Assembly (NCBI GenBank): GCA_032717465.1 | Contig: CM064681.1 | Coordinates: 18,740,065 to 18,804,064, forward strand | DNA from: Coenobita brevimanus | Lineage: Eukaryota; Arthropoda; Malacostraca; Decapoda; Coenobitidae | DNA length: 64,000 bases | Reading direction: 5' to 3' | Part shown: piece by piece, positions 1-10,224 of the stretch | Numbering within the stretch: the first letter of the stretch is position 1 | Layout: every line of letters starts with the position of its first letter | Position numbers and translations under genes: made by a program | Notes under the pieces: model-generated | What the model was told of the DNA's origin: nothing | The model's database searches: none | Seen by the model: the letters and a program-made list of their open reading frames with translations, nothing else

Positions 1-13
1 ACTTGATGGTAGG

Positions 14-1016
14 TTGCTAAAAGGGGTGAAAAGTTTTTATGTAAATAGTAGAGCGTGTGTAAGAGTGGGAAATTCTGTGAGTGATTGGTTTCCCGTGAGA
101 GTGGGGCTGCGACAGGGATGTGTGATGTCGCCTTGGTTGTTTAATATTTACATGGATGGTGTTGTAAGGGAGGTGAATGCAAGAGTTTTAGGTGGTCTGA
201 GTCTGGTAAATGTTGATGGAGGAGAGTGGAATCTGAAGCAGCTGCTGTTTGCAGATGATATTGCTATGTGTTACTGATTCAGAGGAGAGATTGAGACAGT
301 TGGTAGAGGAGTTTGGAAGGGTGTGTGAAAGGAGGAAATTGAAAGTAAATGAGAATAAGAGTAAAGTGATGAAGTGTACGAGGTTGATAGATGGTAGGGG
401 GATGAATATAGTTTTGAATGGTGAGATGCTTGAGGAGGTAGATTGTTTTAAATATCTAGGGTCACATGTTGCTGTGGATGGAAGAATAGATGCAGAAGTG
501 AAGTTTAGAATAAATGAAGTAGGAAAGGTGCTGGGAGGAATGAAAAAAGTGTTTAAATGTCGTTCGCTTAGAATGGATGTAAAGAGAAGGCTGTATGAGG
601 GTGTTGTGGTACCGACTGCGTTATATGGGGCTGAAACATGGAATATGGGTGTAGCAGAGAGGAAAAGTTTGAATGTAATGGAGATGAGATGTCTGAGGAG
701 TATGTGTGGAGTGACGCATATGGATCGAGTGCGAAATGATGAAATGCGAAGGAGAACTGGAGTTGTTTGGGAGATGGCTGGTAGAGTTGAGCAGAGGATG
801 TTGCAATGGTTTGGGCATATGGAGAGAATGGATAATGAGCGATTGGTGAAAAAGATAACTAGATCTGATGTGAGAGGTGTAAGACTGAGAGGAAGACCAC
901 GAATAGGATGGATGGACAGTGTGAAGAGAGCGCTGGATGCGAGAGGGATGTCCGTTGAGCAAGGAAGAGTGGCTGTGCGTGACAGAAATAAATGGAGAGA
1001 AATTGTGAATGAATAA
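14..1016 (+). pseudogene. RTE-like LINE reverse transcriptase, C-terminal half (family A1)
   Basis: This is the C-terminal half of a non-LTR retrotransposon polymerase, which copies the element RNA at a nicked genomic target. The first frame (14-277) shows the RT block LRQGCVMSPWLFNIYMD and the catalytic FADD (about 248-259). A frameshift near 265-270 moves the reading to the frame of 249-1016, which carries the thumb and C-terminal blocks: FKYLGSHV, LYGAETW, the MRCLRSMCGVTHMDRVRNDE region, WFGHMERM and RGRPRIGWMDSV. This block order is typical of RTE-like endonuclease-RT proteins. The N-terminal endonuclease and first RT motifs lie before the window or are lost. The same family recurs antisense at 26560-27690 and as a 3' fragment at 30255-30374. 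The frameshift makes this copy inactive. Confidence 0.88.
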
Positions 1017-1350
1017 GTGATGACGCAGCCCTGAGGGGATATTCTCCCGCATTTGGTCTGATCAGCTAGTCAGGTCAGGTGCAGGTAAGGGGATGGGTCT
1101 GTTATGATGTGGCAGGGGTAAACCAGTTCTGCTGTCGGGCCCTGCTGTGGATGTCACTGCTTGCATTGCGGAGTTGACCCTTGTGCAGTGTGATGCGGTG
1201 AGGATCTGTCCGTTCTCCCCTTTGGGGCTAAGATGCGAATGAATGTGTTTGAATGGATGAGTAAATGGAGAGTGAGTCGTCCTGTCTCGGCTACCTCCCT
1301 TTCCTTGGGGGAAGCAGCCTAGGTATATAGATAGATAGATAGATAGATGA
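1017..1350 (+). repeat. 3' UTR and (TAGA)n tail of family A1 LINE
   Basis: After the RT stop the element runs through a non-coding segment and ends in a (TAGA)n tail (about 1328-1348). The last 125 bases, from TGGGGCTAAGATGCG at 1223 onward, recur almost identically at 30255-30374 with the same tail, which fixes this as the true 3' end of the family. A short simple-repeat tail instead of poly(A) is common in RTE-like LINEs. Confidence 0.85.
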
Positions 1351-1353
1351 CGA

Positions 1354-3909
1354 GCCTGTGGACGTTGCTAACATCCTTGCCACGAGTTTTTCTCATGTAA
1401 GTAGCTCAGTCAATTATGATCCGCGTTTCCAACATCATAAACGCACGGCTGAGCCACAGATTATTGACTTTGCCACAGAAGACGTAGACTCCCCTTACAA
1501 CAAAGAGTTTATGCTAGATGAACTGCTCCTTGCCCTTAAATCCTGTAAAGAAACCAGCCCTGGACCAGACACCATCACGTACAGTACTATCCAGCAGCTT
1601 AATCAGGCCAACCTGATTAAGATGTTAGCACTGTACAATGAGATTTGGGCGTCTCGAACGTTCCCAAACTCATGGCACTTTGCGCACGTCATACCAATAC
1701 CCAGAGAGGCTGGTCGTCTTATGAATCCCACTTCATTTCGTCCTATTGTGTTGACTTCTTGTCTGTGTAAGGTCATGGAACGAATGATAAACAATAGGCT
1801 TCTTTTTGTTTTAGAGTTGAAGAATTTATTAAATGATCAACAGTGGTTTCCGTAAATACAGAAGTTCACTAGATCATTTAATGAATTTGGAGCATTGTAT
1901 TGCAGAGGCATTTGTCAATAAAGAATTCATGATAGGGGTGTTTTTGGACATCCATAAAGCCTATGACAAGACATGGCGACACGGTATACTAATGAAGCTC
2001 TATGCTTATGGTTTAAGAGGAAATTTGCCTATTTTTATTTCAAATTTCTTAAGGGACAGCACTTTCTCTGTCATATTGCCCCATAACATAACATAGGATA
2101 TATTTATCCAGGAAAACGGGGTGCCGCAGGGAAGAATGCTTAGTCCTACTTTATTTAGTATTATGATCAATGATATTCTGTCATCAGCTCCCATCCTGAG
2201 GAATCTTAAATACTCGCTCTATGCTGACGATTGTGCAATATGGCACTCTTCCCGTAATGCACAATTTTCGGTTGGTCGGATTCAAGCAGCCCTTGATTCC
2301 GTCCACCAATGGGCCTTGCAGTGGGGATTTAAGTTTTCCGTCCGTAAGTGTGCCGCCGTAGTTTTTACGACTCGTAACGTACCTAATTTGTGATTAATTT
2401 TGGATAATCTGGCGGTACCTTTTCAAAATTCTGTAAAGTTTTAGTGAATAAATTTTGATCGTCATTTGAACTTCAAAATTCATGTTAATAATTTGATTGC
2501 TCGTTGTGATAAACCGGTAAATGTCCTCAAGTACCTAGCGGGTACCACATGGGGTGCCAACAGAAAATCTTTATTAATGGTGTATAAGTCCCTTATTCGA
2601 TCGAAGCTAGACTATGGCACACAAGTGTATGGCTCGGCATCCGATGCCACGCTGAAAGGATTGGATGTGTTGCAGAATAACTGTTTGCGAATGTGTCTTG
2701 GAGCCGTCCGGTGTACCCGCGTAGCTCGTATGGAAGTGGAGGCGAATGTGCCTCCCCTCCATATTCGCCGTGACCACCTGGCCTTATCATATGGCCTACG
2801 AACATCGAGGAAAAGTAATATCGGCAATGTGGCCTGTACCCCCCTGCATCAATACCACCACCTTATGCGGGGGGTGCATCAGCCACTTGCCGTTTGCCTC
2901 CACCTTCTAACTCAGGAGCTTGGTGTGGACCTCAGTGACTGTGGCAAGTTGGTTTAAAAATATAGCGCCTTGGGAGCCACCCGGCTTTGCAGTGGATGTA
3001 TCATGGCTCCCAGCACCAAAGGCCAGGGGGCCGGAGGTGGAGGTCCACCACGTGTTTCGTAACATCATCGTTCGTCACTTGGGGTCCCATCAATTGTACA
3101 CAAACGGCTCCAAGTCGAGCGAATGTGTGGGTGCAAGTGTATGGTCGACTGAATGTGCACTTAGGTATCGGTTGCCGACTCAAACATCTGTGTTTACCTC
3201 CGAACTTTTTGCTATTGACAAAGCCATAGACTATGCTCTCAATTCTAGGCATGACTCATTTGTCATATTTTCAGATTCAAAATCAGCCCTTCAGGCAATT
3301 GCATCTTGTACTACGGACTCTCACGAGATCCAGGACCGCATCGTTAATAAATTGCATTCATGCAACAAGTCACTCACGCTGAACTGGGTGCCTGGTCATT
3401 GTCATATCTACGGCAATGAGCAGGCTAACTTACTTGCAAAGACGGCTGCAGAGCTCGAGGAGACTTGGGACGTTCCTTGTGATCTACGGTCGAGTCTCTC
3501 TCTCGGAAAGAAATCAATAAAACTTCTGTGGCAAGGTCAGTGGACCAGACTAAATATTCCAACTTGTAAGCCGCACCTGGACGACTGGGACACTGCCAAC
3601 CGCCCCAGTCGCCTTGAAGAAAAAGTATTGGCGAGAATATTGCTCAATGCCACCATTTTAACTCACATGAAACCATATATGGAAAGACTCTTCCCACCGC
3701 ACTGTGACATCTGTAATGCGGTGTTATCTATCAGTCATAACATCCCTCACTGTCGGCGATTTATTCGTGAACGTGCTTCACTTATAATTTACTGCGGCAC
3801 AGTAGACGTCCCCTTCACCCTTTCCACCATTCTGGGTGATGAGGACATTGTTATGACTGATAAATTGATGGCTTTCTTGAGAGAGACCGGACTGATCAGA
3901 GTGATGTGA
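1354..3909 (+). pseudogene. I-clade-like LINE ORF2: reverse transcriptase plus RNase H
   Basis: This is a decayed non-LTR polymerase, truncated at the 5' end against the (TAGA)n tail of the preceding LINE. In order it shows SPGPDTI, FRPIVLTS, SGFRKYRSS, FLDIHKAYD, ENGVPQGRMLSPTLF and the catalytic LYADDCAIW (about 2217-2243). The thumb has NVLKYLAGTTWGA. An RNase H domain follows (about 3090-3470) with YTNGSK, FSDSKSALQA and NWVPGH....NEQAN. A C-terminal CX2C...H...C cluster begins at HCDIC (about 3700). RNase H after RT points to the I/Nimb group rather than Jockey. Frameshifts lie near 1830 and 2930; in-frame stops lie at 2094, near 2391 and near 2443-2448. The first RNase H acid reads N in YTNGSK. 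Confidence 0.87.
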
Positions 3910-4530
3910 CTTTTTTACTGTGTGGTTATGGTTTTTATCAACTGTATATATGTATATAGTGTACTATTATTTAGGGTTGACGGTTGACGTATTTGAAATA
4001 GTTCCTCCTCCCACTGACCTATTTCTAATATTGATGTCCCCTACATTAAATCACGTTCCTCGACTGACAGCCACCAGCTGATGAGTGCAAGTGTCCAATA
4101 TAGAAAGGTATTGGGCACTTGGAGTCGATGGTGGTCTGCTGGGCGAGGTTCTTCACTTTTTGTATATATTATGTAAATACATTATACCATATTCCTGAAG
4201 TTACTAATTAGGGCCGACAGCTGACGTATATGGAAATGTTCCTGACTCGTCTGGTTCTCTTTCATATACTGATGTCCCCTACATTAGGTTGTGCCTCGAC
4301 TGACAGTCACCAAGTGATGAATGCAAGTGTGTAATGTAGAGAGGCATTACATATCTGCAGTCGATGGTGTTCTCTTGATCGAGGCTTTTTTACCATTAGT
4401 GTAGGTCTAGTTATTTGTCTCTTAGGATTTAGTATAGGTTACTGATTTGTCTGTTAGGTGGTTAGTTTCAGGTTTTTTAGATTAGTAATTTTTGTTTATA
4501 ATGTCAGGCCAAAAAATATAAAACTAAAAA
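3910..4530 (+). repeat. LINE 3' UTR with two tandem ~237-bp units
   Basis: Two diverged copies of one segment lie head to tail after the RNase H ORF: one starts at TTAGGGTTGACGG (3971), the other at TTAGGGCCGACAG (4208). Both contain TGATGTCCCCTACATTA, CTCGACTGACAG, GTGATGAATGCAAGTG-like text and a closing GTCGATGGTG. The segment ends in GTCAGGCCAAAAAATATAAAAC with an A-rich run. I read it as the 3' UTR of the preceding LINE, duplicated in tandem. Confidence 0.75.
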
Positions 4531-4533
4531 AAA

Positions 4534-4537
<4 letters not shown>

Positions 4538-4608
<71 letters not shown>

Positions 4609-4639
4609 ATTGAAAGTATATCTGTATATATGCATGGAA

Positions 4640-4711
<72 letters not shown>

Positions 4712-4737
4712 ATATATATATATATATATGGGTAACT
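4538..4737. repeat. (AT)n / (GT)n / (AT)n compound microsatellite
   Basis: (AT)n from about 4539 to 4604, a short unique bridge, (GT)n at about 4639-4656 and (AT)n to about 4728. Translations of YIYIY type over this stretch are artefacts. Confidence 0.97.
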
Positions 4738-4756
4738 GTATATGTATATATATATC

Positions 4757-4820
4757 TGGCCTTAATGACCAGGGGCTTTGCCCCAATGGTCGATAGGCCA
4801 AAAAAAAAAAAAAAAAAAAA
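4757..4820 (+). repeat. Short palindromic LINE/SINE 3' end with poly(A)
   Basis: TGGCC...GGCCA encloses a second stem, GACCAGGGGC TTT GCCCC AA TGGTC, followed at once by about 20 A residues. A stem-loop directly before poly(A) looks like a recognition element at the 3' end of a LINE or SINE. The preceding LINE also ends in CAGGCCAAAAAA, so this may be a second, related 3' terminus. Confidence 0.55.
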
Positions 4821-5649
4821 TGCGAAAGTGAGTTGAGGGCTGAAATTTACGTGAACAGGGTCTGTCGAGAGAGTACCTTAATATTTGTTTTCGTTCCTGT
4901 TATATAAGCTCCACTGTTGAACCACATCCAGACCCACACACCCGTAACTCAGATGAGTCTTAGTTCGTGTATCGGGGTTAGGAATTATTATTATTATTAT
5001 TATTAGTGTGTTATGGGTTTGAGACCCCTCGTGTCCTCCCGAGGATTGTATCTATTGTTTACTTAGTTTTAGGATTTTAGGGTATTATCGTGCATAAAAT
5101 ATTTAATTTGATAATCTTTCTTTTTGTGACATTTCTAGTAATTATTTTTCTAAATTAGTTGTTCATTATTGTTCATTCATTATCCTTTTGTAAAATTTAA
5201 TTTGTTATTATATTAAGTATTTTTCTTCTATTTTCATTCCCCCTAGTTCCCCATGATTTTATTTATATTATTGATAGTGGAATGAGAACCTGAGTTATTG
5301 CTCTGAAGTGTGTCTTTCCTTGCTTCAAAATTGTTTTTCATGCAGTATATTTTTTATTTTTTTATAACGCAGTCAGATCATCATAAATACTTTGATATCT
5401 TTGCGCCACTTTAGAGTCATTACAACACACACACACACACACCGAGGCACTGAGAGAAAGCATACGCACGTCGCCACAGGTCCTTACCGGCCAACTTGGC
5501 CAGCGGCATTACCTAAATAAGTATCTTTATATGAGTCAAGCTCTGTACAAGGTTAGACTAAATGGTGTTCTAATATAAAAAAGAAGAAGTTTTAAGTAAG
5601 ACTTGGTCAAACAGAAAAGTAAACAAACCAGAGACGCAAGAATGTGCAC
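4821..5649. other. No gene recognised
   Basis: AT-rich sequence with an (ATT)n run at about 4987-5005 and a (CA)n run at about 5424-5442. I see no ORF of interest. The last 150 bases may belong to the 5' UTR of the LINE that follows. Confidence 0.6.
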
Positions 5650-5724
5650 AATCAGCTGATCGTTGTTTAGTCTACAATCTGCCCCAGGGAATGTAAGTAC
5701 TATATGCGCTTTTAGTACTGCAAA

Positions 5725-6732
5725 ATGACCACATACTTTAGTAGAGAAAATTTGGAAAAGAAAAGGGATAAAGGTAGAAAGCAGGATGATGATTTCTACC
5801 AAGAACTGGTTGAAATGGAGACTCACAACAAACTGGTAGAAAAAGTACACAGGTTAGAGACATCTTTTCAAAATGAGATTGATGAACTTAAGAAACAGAT
5901 GCACTTGCAAAAGAAAGAAATAGAAAAATTAGGAAAGGAAGACAACAAGAAAGACATAACCATAGATGTGCTAACAGTTGAAGTGAGTACGATTAGGAGG
6001 AAAATTAGTGAAATGGCAAATACAGCAGGCAACCACGAAAGTATTATGGAAGAGTTCAAAAATGATACAGAGACAATTAGGCAAGTAAGCAGTCTGATAG
6101 ACCAGAGCAGTGATATTGAGGAGAAGATAACACAGGCGAATGAAGCTGTGCAAAGCTACAAAAATGATGTGGAAACCACCTATGCTGAAATAGTGAAAGT
6201 AAAGAAAGACTTGGAAACAAGGGTGGAAGAAAAAAGCATTAAAAAGGAAGTGAAAAGAATAATTCAAAATCCTAAGTTAGTCAGAGATTCAGTAGATATT
6301 AACAAATCCATAGTAATCACTGGTATAGAAGAGGAAGAAGTAAAACACAAGATCTCAAGAGACAAAAAGGAGATGGCAAATGTAATGGGCATATTGAAAG
6401 AAGTATCAGAGGAAATCTGTAGTAAAGACATAGAGGAACACAAAAGGTTAGGGAAATACGAGAAAAGCAAGTCAAGACCCCTAAAGGCAACCTTCCAGAG
6501 TGTAAACACCGTGGAGGAGATACGAAAAAATGCAAAGAATCTTATGGAAAAAGAGGAGTTCAAAAATGTATGGATAAAAAGATGCCTAACACAAGAGGAA
6601 CTGGAATTACTGAAAGAGAAGAGGGAGGAAGCAAAAACAAAATATGAGGGAAGATCAGAGGAGGAGAATACATTTTTTTACAAAGTAATTGGATTGCAGG
6701 TACGAAAGTGGTACATAAACAGGAGGGAATAA
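5725..6732 (+). CDS. LINE ORF1 protein (coiled coil plus RRM-like domain)
   Basis: A 335-residue ORF without internal stops. Residues about 30-165 are rich in E, K, L and I with heptad-like spacing (for example VHRLETSFQNEIDELKKQM) and should form a coiled coil for trimerisation. Residues about 192-300 begin SIVITGIEEEE and include SRPLKATFQSVNTVEEI, resembling the RRM-like RNA-binding domain of LINE ORF1 proteins. Such proteins coat the element RNA and deliver it to the nucleus. Start at 5725 is the first ATG after the 5' UTR. The ORF overlaps ORF2 by about 25 bases in a different frame, so ORF2 would need reinitiation or frameshifting. It may still be translatable, though ORF2 of this copy is dead. 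Confidence 0.8.
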   Translation: MTTYFSRENLEKKRDKGRKQDDDFYQELVEMETHNKLVEKVHRLETSFQNEIDELKKQMHLQKKEIEKLGKEDNKKDITIDVLTVEVSTIRRKISEMANTAGNHESIMEEFKNDTETIRQVSSLIDQSSDIEEKITQANEAVQSYKNDVETTYAEIVKVKKDLETRVEEKSIKKEVKRIIQNPKLVRDSVDINKSIVITGIEEEEVKHKISRDKKEMANVMGILKEVSEEICSKDIEEHKRLGKYEKSKSRPLKATFQSVNTVEEIRKNAKNLMEKEEFKNVWIKRCLTQEELELLKEKREEAKTKYEGRSEEENTFFYKVIGLQVRKWYINRRE

Positions 6733-9624
6733 AAAGGAGGAAGATAGTAGAACCAAATCATGGCAAGTATATAAACAAGATGATTATGTTGATGTACTCA
6801 AATGTGGATGGAATGGTATCTAAATTATTAGAGATGAATGATTATGTCAGAGAAAACGAACCACATATAATATGCCTAACTGAAACAAAATTAACACCAA
6901 GGATATCAAATGACATCCTAAACTTAGAGGAATATAATATATGGAGAAGAGATAAGAACTTAAAAAAAGGACTAGGAATTATAATATTAACTAAGAAAAA
7001 TCTAAAAGTCAAAGAAATAGAATTAGATATACCATCACAAGTAGAACTGATTGCAGTAGAGAGAAATACATCTGAAGGGAAAGTAATTGGAGCCAATTTG
7101 TACATGCCACCCAGATCAACCACATGGGAAAGAGACGAATATGAGGAACTGGCGGAGAGTACAATTCAGAGTTTAAGAGCATTACTACATAAAATGAAAG
7201 AGAAATAAAAAAAAATTATACTAACTGGAGATTTTAATACAAATATAAATTGGAATACTCTAGATATAATAAGCCAAGAAAGCTGTTGGGACCAAAAGCT
7301 CCTGGATCTTGTGCAAGAGTTTTTCCTAACGCAACATGTAAGGGAAAGCACCAGAAAAAGAGGACTCGATGTGCCCTCAATGCTAGATCTCATATTTACT
7401 AGGCAAGAAAACGATATTGACAATTTATCACCCTCCATTCAGCAAAAGCAACCATGCAGTACTAAATTGCAATTTCAGGATTGCATATGACATAGATAAA
7501 AGCAATGAAAGTTACAAAAAGAGCCTAAACTATATAAAGGGAAAGTATCATGACCTAAAGAAGTACTTCTTAGAAATTGCTTGGGAAAAGAAGCTTAAAG
7601 GACAAGATTTAAATGCTATATATGAAAAATTCTGTAAACTTTATGAAATAGGAGTCCAGAAGTACATCCCACAGCACAAGAAAACAAAAAACAAAATAAA
7701 ATAAAGAAATAGTTCAATACAGAATGTAAAAAATCAAAAGAAAAAAGAGATTTGTTGTGGAATAGATACAGAAGACACAATAGTGAAAAGGCATATAATA
7801 ATTACAAACAGGCAAGAAACGATTATACAAGAATAAGGAGGGAAGCCCAAAAGCAGTTTGAGAAGGATTTCATAAATAAAAGTAGTGATCATCCAAAGCT
7901 ATTTAACAGCTACATCAGAAGCAAAACCAAAATAAAAGATAAAATACAATCCATTACGAACGATGGAATCACCTATACACAAGAGAAGGATATTTGTGAA
8001 GCACTAAACAAGAATTTCGAATCAGTTTTTACAGAGGAAAAAAAATTTGAGAGAGATTATGTGGAACATGCATGCCTACACATACTACCAGATATACAAA
8101 CATCAGAAAAAGAAATACAGGATGAGTTAAGTAAATTAGACAAAGGAAAAGCAAATGGTCCTGATGAAATTTCATGTTGGGTGCTACGTGAATGTGCAAA
8201 GGAGTTAAGTAAACCATTATTTTTAATTTTCAAGAAATCTTTGAGTCAAGGTAAACTACCTGATATTTGGAAGAAAGCAAACATTGTTCCGTTCTTCAAG
8301 AAAGGGAATAGACAAAATCCACTTAACTACCGACCAGTATCACTAACCAGTGTTGTAAGCAAGGTATTAGAAATGTTTATAAGAAAAGCTTGGGTAAATC
8401 ACTTAGAAAAACACAGTATGATAAAGAAAGAAAGTTTGATTTCAGAAAAGGAAAATCATGTGTTACTAATCTGTTGAGATACTATGACAGAGTAACAGAC
8501 ACATTACAGGAAAGAGAAGGATGGGTGGACAGTATATATTTAGATTTCAAAAAAGCATTTGACACAGTACCACACCAAAAACTATTATGGAAACTGTACC
8601 ATCATGGAGGAATTCGAGGCGATCTGTATTCTTGGATGCAAAATTTTCTCATGAAAAGGGAATGAGAACAGTTCTAAGGGGAAATTACTCAACATGGAAA
8701 GAAGTGACTAGTGGAGTACCACAGGGATCAGTGCTGGCACCAATCATGTTTTTAGTGTATATAAATGATACAGACAGTAACACTGGAAGTGAAAGTTATC
8801 TAAATATGTTTGCAGATGATGCTAAAATACAAAGGAGAATTACTAACAGACTCTTGTAAAGAGCTACAAGAAGAATTAAATAAACTTCATGAATGGAGTA
8901 ATACATGGCAAATGGAATTCAGTGTGGACAAGTGTCATGTAATCAAGTTTGGTAAAAGTGAAAGAAGACCTGATTGGGATTATACATTAGGAAATAAAAC
9001 CCTACACACATCAGAAAGAGAGAAGGACCTAGGTGTGATTGCCAAAACAGACTATCTTCGTCTGACCACATCAGTGAGAAGGTACGGAACATTTATACAC
9101 TGCTTGCCAATATGAGAATAGCGTTTACATACATAAATGAAGACATGCTAAGAAAGATAATTAGATCATTCATCACACCAGCCCTGGAGTATGCATCAGT
9201 AGTCTGGAGTCCTCATCTCAAAAAACACATGGACATGATTGAAAAAGTTCAAACGGCCGCTACAAGATGGGTACCTAGCTTAAGGGGTCTAAGCTACCAA
9301 GAAAGACTAACTAAACTGAATCTACCAACTCTACAGGAGAGAAGGAAAAGAGGTGACATGATTATGTTATATAAATGCATATCAAGAAAGGAGAAAATAG
9401 ACATAAATGATTACTTAACGTATGGGGACGCATCAGCAAGAGGACACTGCAAAAAACTGCATAAAAAGAGAGGCGATAAAGACGTAAGGAAATTTAGTTT
9501 CCCAAATAGAGCAATTGATCAGTGGAATGCACTACCGAATGAAATAGTGTGTGCCAAAACAATTCACAAATTTAAGGATATGTACGATAAATATGGTTTA
9601 AGACACGGGATAGTACGAGCTTGA
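6708..9624 (+). pseudogene. CR1/L2-group LINE ORF2: endonuclease and reverse transcriptase
   Basis: The N-terminal apurinic-like endonuclease is visible as MYSNVDGMVSK, ICLTETKLTP, and after a break at 7206 ILTGDFNTNINW. The linker and RT follow: KANGPDEISCWVL, NYRPVSLTSVVSKVLE, FRKGKSCVTNLL, YLDFKKAFDTVPHQKLLW, SGVPQGSVLAPIMFLVYIND and the catalytic FADD (about 8808-8820). The C-terminus has ALEYASVVWSPH and ends at 9624. Breaks are many: stop near 7206 in an A-run, frameshift near 7430, stop near 7702, frameshift near 8430, stop at 8663, and frameshifts near 8850 and 9060. The copy cannot make a full polymerase. Confidence 0.88.
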
Positions 9625-9668
9625 CTCATTCCTGTAAAGATACAATTAGGTAAGAACAATTAGGTAAG

Positions 9669-9708
<40 letters not shown>
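9669..9708. repeat. (CA)n microsatellite at LINE 3' end
   Basis: About 20 CA units directly follow the AATTAGGTAAGAAC terminal repeats. The family C 3' fragment at 25862-26095 also adjoins (CA)n, so the array may have grown from the LINE tail. Confidence 0.9.

Positions 9709-10221
<513 letters not shown>

Positions 10222-10224
<3 letters not shown>

Larger units (their letters stand above)
5650..9670 (+). mobile_element. Nearly full-length CR1/L2-group LINE (family C)
   Basis: The element has a 5' UTR, an intact ORF1 (5725-6732), a damaged ORF2 (6708-9624) with endonuclease and RT, and a terminal repeat of AATTAGGTAAGAAC present twice (about 9646-9672) before (CA)n. Repeated octamer- to 14-mer-like 3' ends are usual in CR1-type LINEs. 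Coding strand is A-rich, unlike the neighbouring elements. The 5' boundary is an estimate. Related 3' fragments lie antisense at 13795-15160 and 25862-26095. Confidence 0.82.

Noticed and set aside
4538..4836. ORFs of YIYIYI, CVCVCV or ERERER type here and at 10016-10573, 53528-54515, 54845-55095, 57080-57355 and 63649-63988
   Set aside because: They are translations of dinucleotide arrays.
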